Assembly: GCA_934481355.1 (NCBI GenBank)
Contig: CAKSPH010000024.1
Coordinates: 1 to 39,475, forward strand
Length of the DNA stretch: 39,475 bases
Direction of reading: 5' to 3'
DNA from: an uncultured Oscillospiraceae bacterium
Lineage (GTDB): Bacteria; Bacillota; Clostridia; Oscillospirales; Ruminococcaceae
Part shown: in pieces, positions 34,916 through 39,475 of the stretch
How positions within the stretch are numbered: the first letter of the stretch is position 1
How the letters are laid out: every line of letters starts with the position of its first letter
Translations under genes and position numbers: made by a program
Notes under the pieces: model-generated
The model's database searches: none
What the model saw: the letters and a program-made list of their open reading frames with translations, nothing else
What the model was told of the DNA's origin: nothing

Positions 34916-36137
34916 ATTTTATGTACGCTTTTCCGCTCATAAGAAGCGGAATAAGCCTGTCACGCAGCTTTTCCAGCCGGCGTGAACTTTTTTTCAGCAG
35001 GATCATCCTGCGGATATGCGCCTGCGCAAGCCCCTCATATTCCGCAAGGATATTTTCCGGAGGCACTGCAACATTCAGAAACGAAAGATTGTCGGCGCTC
35101 AGCGAAGCCCTCGTTGAAGCCACGCTTGAACCAGAAAGATATCTCTTCACATCGCCGGAGCTGAGATAGCTGCGTATAAATTCCCGCATACTGCCGCCGT
35201 TTACATCAATGCGGCTCAGGGCGACATTATACGCCCCCGCTATTCCGAAGCGAGTCTGCCCTGCACTTCCATACTTGTCCACCATTATGTCCATTTCCGT
35301 ACAAAGGCGGTTGCGGCGGCTTTCCGGGATATAGGTAATATGGCTGTCATCGGAATAGTCGCGGTTCTGGATAAAACGTACATATCCCTTGCGCGGCTCG
35401 CTGATATGCTCGGATTTCGGAGGCTGGCTGCCGCTGTTCCAGCTCATAAGTTCAAGCAGCCCCTTCACCTGCCAGCCTGCCGGGATTTCGCACCCGATGT
35501 CCGCATTATGCTCCATTACACCTCCGGAAGCGCGGTATGTTCTGCCGTCCCCGGTCGGGAAATCATACCGCACGAACCACTGTTCATATATCATTTCAAG
35601 CTGCCTTGAAAGCAGTGAACACTGCCTTTCATTCAGCTCAATGGCGCGGTTTATCCCGCTGAGAAGCTTCACTGTTTCCTCCTGCATATCATCACAGACG
35701 GGTATCTGGATCTCCATCAGGTCAGGAATACACAGATTGCTCACTATCGAGCCGGTGGAATCCGCCCGCCGGAACTGAGTCTGCACCTGCTCCGACAGAA
35801 GCGCGAATATCAGGTACTCCGGAGATATGCGGCTGCGGTCGGGTTTCAGCAGCACAAGCCGCTGACCCAGGCAGCATTTCAGCCCCACGGGAACTATCGC
35901 GGCGGCTCCAACCGGGGCTTCCCTTGAAATTATTATGTCCCCTGGCTCCGGAACAGCTCTTTTCGTGCGCTGGAGGTAGGTTTCCTCGTCAACGAACCAT
36001 CCGTCCGTGAAATCAAGTCGACCCCGGTTCAGGTTGAAATTCCGGACAACGCGCACTCCGTCGCCCTGCCATTTCGGAGTGGTGTGCGGACAATCTATAA
36101 CAGCCGTGCACAGGTCTTTCAGCGGATAATACTTCAT
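34914..36137 (-). CDS. hsdS: Type I restriction-modification specificity subunit S
   Basis: DNA-recognition subunit that directs HsdM to a bipartite target. The 407 residues form two target-recognition domains, each followed by a long helical spacer: first domain about 1-150 with a helix near 150-190 ending in EQWFVRYDFP, second about 205-360 with a helix near 365-400 ending in RDRLIPLLMSGK, the usual HsdS end. The arrangement allows asymmetric two-part recognition; the sequence cannot be read from the protein. It overlaps hsdM by 4 nt. No internal inverted repeats or a second silent hsdS were seen, so nothing suggests phase switching here. Confidence 0.93.
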   Translation of the reverse strand: MKYYPLKDLCTAVIDCPHTTPKWQGDGVRVVRNFNLNRGRLDFTDGWFVDEETYLQRTKRAVPEPGDIIISREAPVGAAAIVPVGLKCCLGQRLVLLKPDRSRISPEYLIFALLSEQVQTQFRRADSTGSIVSNLCIPDLMEIQIPVCDDMQEETVKLLSGINRAIELNERQCSLLSRQLEMIYEQWFVRYDFPTGDGRTYRASGGVMEHNADIGCEIPAGWQVKGLLELMSWNSGSQPPKSEHISEPRKGYVRFIQNRDYSDDSHITYIPESRRNRLCTEMDIMVDKYGSAGQTRFGIAGAYNVALSRIDVNGGSMREFIRSYLSSGDVKRYLSGSSVASTRASLSADNLSFLNVAVPPENILAEYEGLAQAHIRRMILLKKSSRRLEKLRDRLIPLLMSGKAYIK

Positions 36138-37747
36138 TCGCCGTCCTCCCGTATCCCAAGCCGCGCAAGCTGACGGAATATATCCTCCTGAAGCGCGGAG
36201 CTCTCTGCGTTCAGGCTCCGAAGCTCATCGGCGCACTTACGGAGCTCCTCGCTGAAATCCTCGGGCGAAAGAGATTCGCTCGTCTGTTTTACGCCGAAAT
36301 ACTGCCCGGCTGACAGAGAATAGTTTTTCGAGCGTATCTTCTCATGCGGCACGACTATTGAGAAATCCTCAATATCTGCACGGCTGCGGAATGCGCTTAC
36401 CATTTCCCGGGCTTCATTTTCACGGAGCCTGTGCCGCTGAACTCCATTATCCCGGTAATCCTCGCCCATATCTGCGGCGTTTATCAGCACTGCCTCCCGT
36501 GATTTTCCTGAATGGTCCAGAAACAGCACAGAAACATTCGTCCCGGTTGAGGCAAACAGATTCGACGGCATACTTATGCAGCCGTAAACCAGATGGTTGT
36601 CCGTAATATGGCGGAGTATCGCATTTTCAATGCCGTTCTTCGCCATCACGAATCCGGTCGGGACTACGACCGCAGCCCTTCCTCCCGGCTTCATGGAATT
36701 TATGACGTGCTGGAGGAAGCAGGTGTAGACAGCCATGCTCTCCTTTTTCTTTGCCGGGATCTTCGGAACTCCCGCCCAGAATCGCTCCGGCATTTCCGCA
36801 AGATGTTCGCGGATATCCGAAAAGTCCATTCTGAACGGCGGGTTTGAGATGATGTAATCAAACTTTTTCGGAGTCTTTCCGTCTGGCTCCGTATGAAACG
36901 GCGTAAGGAGCGTGTCTCCCTGAACCGCGTTATCCAGCGACGAGGCAAGCCCGTTAAGTATCAGATTGAGCTTCAGCATTTTGTTGCTCCGCTGGGAGAT
37001 ATCCTGTGCAAAAATGCCGCAGTGTTCCGTCCCGATACGATGTGCCAGTGCCATGAGGAGCGTTCCGGTTCCTGCGGAGGGGTCGTAGCACTCAGCATAT
37101 TTCCCGGAAGCGCCGTCTGCAAGTAGCTGCGCCATTATCTCCGCAACTGAATGCGGGGTGTAATATTCAGCGTATTTTCCGCCGCTGGCAGTGTTGTAGT
37201 CCTTTATAAGATACTCAAAAATATCTGCAAAAAAGTCATAGCCGCGCGAGAATGCCTCCTCAAACGAAAAATCGTGGAGCTTTTCGATTACCGCCCGCGC
37301 AAACGGCGCACGCTGAGCCTCGTCCATCACAAACGGGGTGAGCTTTTCAAAAAGCGGAATATGGGTCTCCTGTGCGGTGAGAGTATAGAATACCTCACCG
37401 TTCATGTCTGACACTGCGATCATCGTGTTATCAAATACCCGATCAAAATCCGGACGCTCCCGCTGACTCCAGAGGTCGGAAACCAGTTGTCCCGGCATAA
37501 GCCGCGGGATATCCTGAGGAAGCTCACGGAAAAGTTCACTGCACATCTGTGCGGAATACTCCTTTTCCCAGTTTCCGTTGATAATGTGGTTACGGCATAG
37601 CTCATGACCCAGCTTGTCATTTATGAACTTGTACAGGAAAACCTGTGTGATTATTTTATACTCATTTCCGTCATTGCCAAGTCCGTAGCTCCTGCAGACG
37701 GCTTTTAACGCGTCGATAAGTGCGGTCGTTTTTTGTCTGATATCCAT
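36134..37747 (-). CDS. hsdM: Type I restriction-modification methyltransferase subunit M
   Basis: N6-adenine methyltransferase subunit of a type I system, protecting host DNA. The 537-residue protein has the HsdM N-terminal helical domain (about 1-150), the SAM-binding motif DPSAGTGTLL (about 218-230), and the catalytic NPPF motif (about 303-306). The C-terminal helices contact HsdS. A consensus promoter lies upstream and an AGGAGG site precedes the ATG. The restriction gene hsdR is not upstream, downstream or elsewhere in this window, so either it is located elsewhere or the pair is a solitary methylase. Confidence 0.94.
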   Translation of the reverse strand: MDIRQKTTALIDALKAVCRSYGLGNDGNEYKIITQVFLYKFINDKLGHELCRNHIINGNWEKEYSAQMCSELFRELPQDIPRLMPGQLVSDLWSQRERPDFDRVFDNTMIAVSDMNGEVFYTLTAQETHIPLFEKLTPFVMDEAQRAPFARAVIEKLHDFSFEEAFSRGYDFFADIFEYLIKDYNTASGGKYAEYYTPHSVAEIMAQLLADGASGKYAECYDPSAGTGTLLMALAHRIGTEHCGIFAQDISQRSNKMLKLNLILNGLASSLDNAVQGDTLLTPFHTEPDGKTPKKFDYIISNPPFRMDFSDIREHLAEMPERFWAGVPKIPAKKKESMAVYTCFLQHVINSMKPGGRAAVVVPTGFVMAKNGIENAILRHITDNHLVYGCISMPSNLFASTGTNVSVLFLDHSGKSREAVLINAADMGEDYRDNGVQRHRLRENEAREMVSAFRSRADIEDFSIVVPHEKIRSKNYSLSAGQYFGVKQTSESLSPEDFSEELRKCADELRSLNAESSALQEDIFRQLARLGIREDGE

Positions 37748-37774
37748 ATTGCCTCCTGAAAGGGTTATATATTA

Positions 37775-37803
37775 AGTATATCACAAACCGCATTTATAGT
37801 CAA
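37775..37803 (-). promoter_or_regulatory. Sigma-A-type promoter of hsdMS
   Basis: Minus strand -35 TTGACT (37803-37798), 17-bp spacer, -10 TATACT (37780-37775), about 28 bp before the hsdM ATG. It lies just after the terminator of the stalk-protein gene, so hsdMS is an independent unit. Confidence 0.82.
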
Positions 37804-37810
37804 ATATAAA

Positions 37811-37834
37811 GAAAGTCCCCTCCGGAGAGGGGAC
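37811..37834 (-). terminator. Intrinsic terminator of the Asp-Thr stalk protein gene
   Basis: GTCCCCTC-CGGA-GAGGGGAC stem-loop (37815-37834), 7 bp after the stop codon, followed on the minus strand by a T-rich tail (TTTCTTTAT). Confidence 0.8.
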
Positions 37835-37841
37835 ATAAATA

Positions 37842-39473
37842 TTACTTTTTACGCTTCTTTGTAAGAGCTGCCGCACCCAAAGCAACTGCTGCTCCGGCTG
37901 CCGCAAGACCTGCCCCGACAGGACCTTCAACGCCCATGTTCGGATTCTCGCCCAGTGGAACTACATCGTCTCCGATTATGATCTCGTCATCTGTGGGATT
38001 ATCGTGTGTGATCTCATCTGGAACCTCAGCAAGTGGCACATCGTCAGGTTCAATAGTGATTTCTTCCATCTCGGGCTCATCAGGCTCCGGCTCGGTGTCT
38101 GTGTCGGAATCTGAATCCGCATCAGAATCAGTATCGGAATCTGCGTCCGAGTCAGAATCAGGAATATCTGAATCTGCGTCGCTATCGCTGTCAGAATCTG
38201 TATCCGAATCACTCTCGCCGCTCCAGTCGCTGTCTGTATCAGCGTCTGAATCAGTATCACTATCCGCGTCAGAATCAGAATCCGGCATTGGATGGTAACG
38301 ATGCGATGTCGGACGTGTCGGCTTAGGAGTATTGTTATCAGTGTCTGTATCAGTATCCGTATCGGTGTCTGTATCCGTGTCTGTGTCCGTGTCAGTATCG
38401 GTATCGGTGTCAGTGTCAGTGTCTGTGTCGGTATCTGTGTCCGTATCCGTGTCGGTATCGGTGTCTGTGTCGGTATCTGTGTCGGTATCAGTGTCGGTAT
38501 CTGTGTCTGTATCAGTGTCCGTATCTGTGTCTGTATCAGTGTCCGTATCTGTGTCCGTGTCGGTATCTGTGTCGGTATCTGTGTCGGTATCAGTGTCGGT
38601 ATCTGTGTCTGTATCAGTGTCCGTATCTGTGTCTGTATCCGTATCCGTATCTGTGTCGGTGTCTGTGTCTGTATCCGTGTCGGTGTCCGTGTCAGTGTCT
38701 GTGTCTGTATCCGTGTCGGTGTCCGTGTCAGTGTCTGTATCGGTATCTGTGTCGGTATCTGTGTCGGTATCGGTGTCTGTGTCCGTGTCGGTATCGGTAT
38801 CAGTGTCTGTGTCCGTATCAGTGTCTGTGTCCGTATCAGTATCTGTATCCGTATCGGTGTCGGTGTCCGTGTCTGTATCCGTGTCGGTGTCCGTGTCTGT
38901 ATCCGTGTCGGTATCTGTATCGGTGTCTGTGTCGGTATCAGTGTCAGTGTCCGTATCTGTATCTGTATCTGTGTCGGTGTCTGTGTCGGTATCTGTGTCC
39001 GTATCGGTATCGGTGTCTGTATCCGTATCAGTGTCTGTGTCCGTGTCGGTGTCCGTGTCTGTATCGGTATCCGTGTCTGTATCGGTGTCCGTGTCCGTGT
39101 CTGTATCTGTATCCGTATCCGTATCCGTGTCGGTATCTGTGTCAGTATCGGTATCGGTGTCGGTATCAGTGTCCGTATCTGTATCGGTGTCTGTGTCAGT
39201 GTCAGTATCGGTATCGGTATCAGTGTCCGTATCTGTATCGGTGTCTGTGTCAGTGTCTGTATCCGTATCAGTGTCTGTGTCCGTGTCAGTGTCAGTATCT
39301 GTGTCTGTGTCGGTATCAGTGTCTGTGTCTATATCCGTGTCGGTGTCCGTGTCGGTATCGGTGTCTGTGTCCGTATCGGTGTCTGTGTCCGTGTCGGTAT
39401 CGGTATCCGTGTCAGTATCGGTATCCGTATCTGTGTCTGTGTCTGTATCGGTGTCTGTGTCCGTATCTGTATC
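37842..39473 (-). CDS. Cell-surface protein with a giant Asp-Thr dipeptide stalk, N terminus off the right edge
   Basis: The frame has no stop from the right edge to the TAA at 37842 (543 residues visible), so this is the C-terminal part of a larger protein; the start lies outside. In protein order: an array of alternating Asp and Thr, about 190 dipeptides (39473-38337), broken by one Ile (codon 39332-39330); a short basic linker (PKPTRPTSHRYHP); a Ser-Asp/Ala-Asp/Thr-Asp segment of about 65 residues; an acidic region (about 50 residues); then NPNMG, a hydrophobic Ala/Gly/Leu helix and the tail TKKRKK. This is the plan of a wall-anchored adhesin stalk such as the Sdr/Clf Ser-Asp repeats, with an NPxTG-like sorting motif in which Thr is replaced by Met. 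The ligand-binding part cannot be seen. Confidence 0.85.
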   Translation of the reverse strand, partial: DTDTDTDTDTDTDTDTDTDTDTDTDTDTDTDTDTDTDTDTDTDTDTDIDTDTDTDTDTDTDTDTDTDTDTDTDTDTDTDTDTDTDTDTDTDTDTDTDTDTDTDTDTDTDTDTDTDTDTDTDTDTDTDTDTDTDTDTDTDTDTDTDTDTDTDTDTDTDTDTDTDTDTDTDTDTDTDTDTDTDTDTDTDTDTDTDTDTDTDTDTDTDTDTDTDTDTDTDTDTDTDTDTDTDTDTDTDTDTDTDTDTDTDTDTDTDTDTDTDTDTDTDTDTDTDTDTDTDTDTDTDTDTDTDTDTDTDTDTDTDTDTDTDTDTDTDTDTDTDTDTDTDTDTDTDTDTDTDTDTDTDTDTDTDTDTDTDTDTDTDTDTDTDTDTDTDTDTDTDNNTPKPTRPTSHRYHPMPDSDSDADSDTDSDADTDSDWSGESDSDTDSDSDSDADSDIPDSDSDADSDTDSDADSDSDTDTEPEPDEPEMEEITIEPDDVPLAEVPDEITHDNPTDDEIIIGDDVVPLGENPNMGVEGPVGAGLAAAGAAVALGAAALTKKRKK

Positions 39474-39475
39474 GG
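38337..39475 (-). repeat. Hexanucleotide coding array encoding (Asp-Thr)n
   Basis: Every 6-bp unit on the plus strand follows N-G-T-(A/G)-T-C, that is Asp (GAC or GAT) and Thr (any ACN codon). Third positions vary freely while the peptide stays constant, except one ACN to ATA change at 39330-39332. Longer exact copies lie inside: 69 bp at 38469-38537 and 38571-38639 (102-bp shift), 36 bp in tandem at 38665-38700 and 38701-38736, and 43 bp at 39161-39203 and 39215-39257 (54-bp shift). All shifts are multiples of 6. Confidence 0.93.

Noticed and set aside
37936..38298. Plus-strand frame coding Ser/Val/Glu-Ser repeats
   Set aside because: It is the complement of the Asp-rich region of the stalk gene; no promoter or ribosome site is seen, and the minus strand has the coherent surface-protein plan with terminator.
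38337..39475. CRISPR array or non-coding microsatellite
   Set aside because: There are no repeat/spacer units of 25-40 bp; the pattern is a 6-bp code keeping Asp-Thr with variable third positions and continues the open frame of the stalk gene.

Overview
The window looks like chromosomal DNA of an endospore-forming member of Clostridia, most likely Ruminococcaceae/Oscillospiraceae-like. Evidence: a gerA-gerB-gerC germinant-receptor operon, SpoVG and RemA, a CIRCE-controlled hrcA-grpE-dnaK-dnaJ operon, a PASTA kinase/phosphatase pair inside the priA-def-fmt-rsmB-rlmN block, strong GGAGG-type ribosome sites, and fairly GC-rich codons. The assignment is inferred from gene content and order, not from a database search.

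Layout. (1) 1-1178: the 3' part of a large serine recombinase on the + strand, the edge of a mobile element lying off the left side. Its stop codon sits in a hairpin that can also terminate the convergent operon. (2) 1228-16886, all minus strand: murC, tgt, remA, gmk, priA, two def genes, fmt, a YugP-type metallopeptidase, rsmB, rlmN, stp, pknB/prkC, rsgA, thiN, mostly with 4-nt overlaps. This is a cell-wall, translation-start, rRNA-modification and growth-signalling block. pknB has an additional consensus promoter. (3) spoVG on the + strand, divergent from murC. (4) 17252-23862, minus: ddl, a DUF1934 gene, argS, yfhO and a NUDIX hydrolase, led by a good sigma-A-type promoter. (5) 24039-29159, minus: heat-shock operon hrcA-grpE-dnaK-dnaJ with a perfect CIRCE operator. 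A 230-bp MITE-like element with perfect terminal inverted repeats and a TTA target duplication lies between dnaK and dnaJ. (6) 29270-32642, minus: gerA-gerB-gerC. (7) 32689-32850: a block-structured palindrome of unknown nature, followed by a + strand pair encoding an HD-domain protein and a membrane-anchored alpha/beta hydrolase. (8) 34877-37803, minus: hsdM-hsdS without hsdR in view, with its own promoter and a shared bidirectional terminator. (9) 37811-39475, minus: the C-terminal part of a very large surface protein whose stalk is an almost perfect Asp-Thr dipeptide array (about 190 units visible), ending in a degenerate sorting-signal-like C terminus.

The core blocks (2-6) are conserved Firmicutes housekeeping. 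The accessory and least explained parts are the Asp-Thr stalk protein, the palindrome upstream of the HD/lipase pair, the MITE inside the chaperone operon, the orphan-looking HsdMS pair and the recombinase edge. I saw no tRNA, rRNA or CRISPR array.
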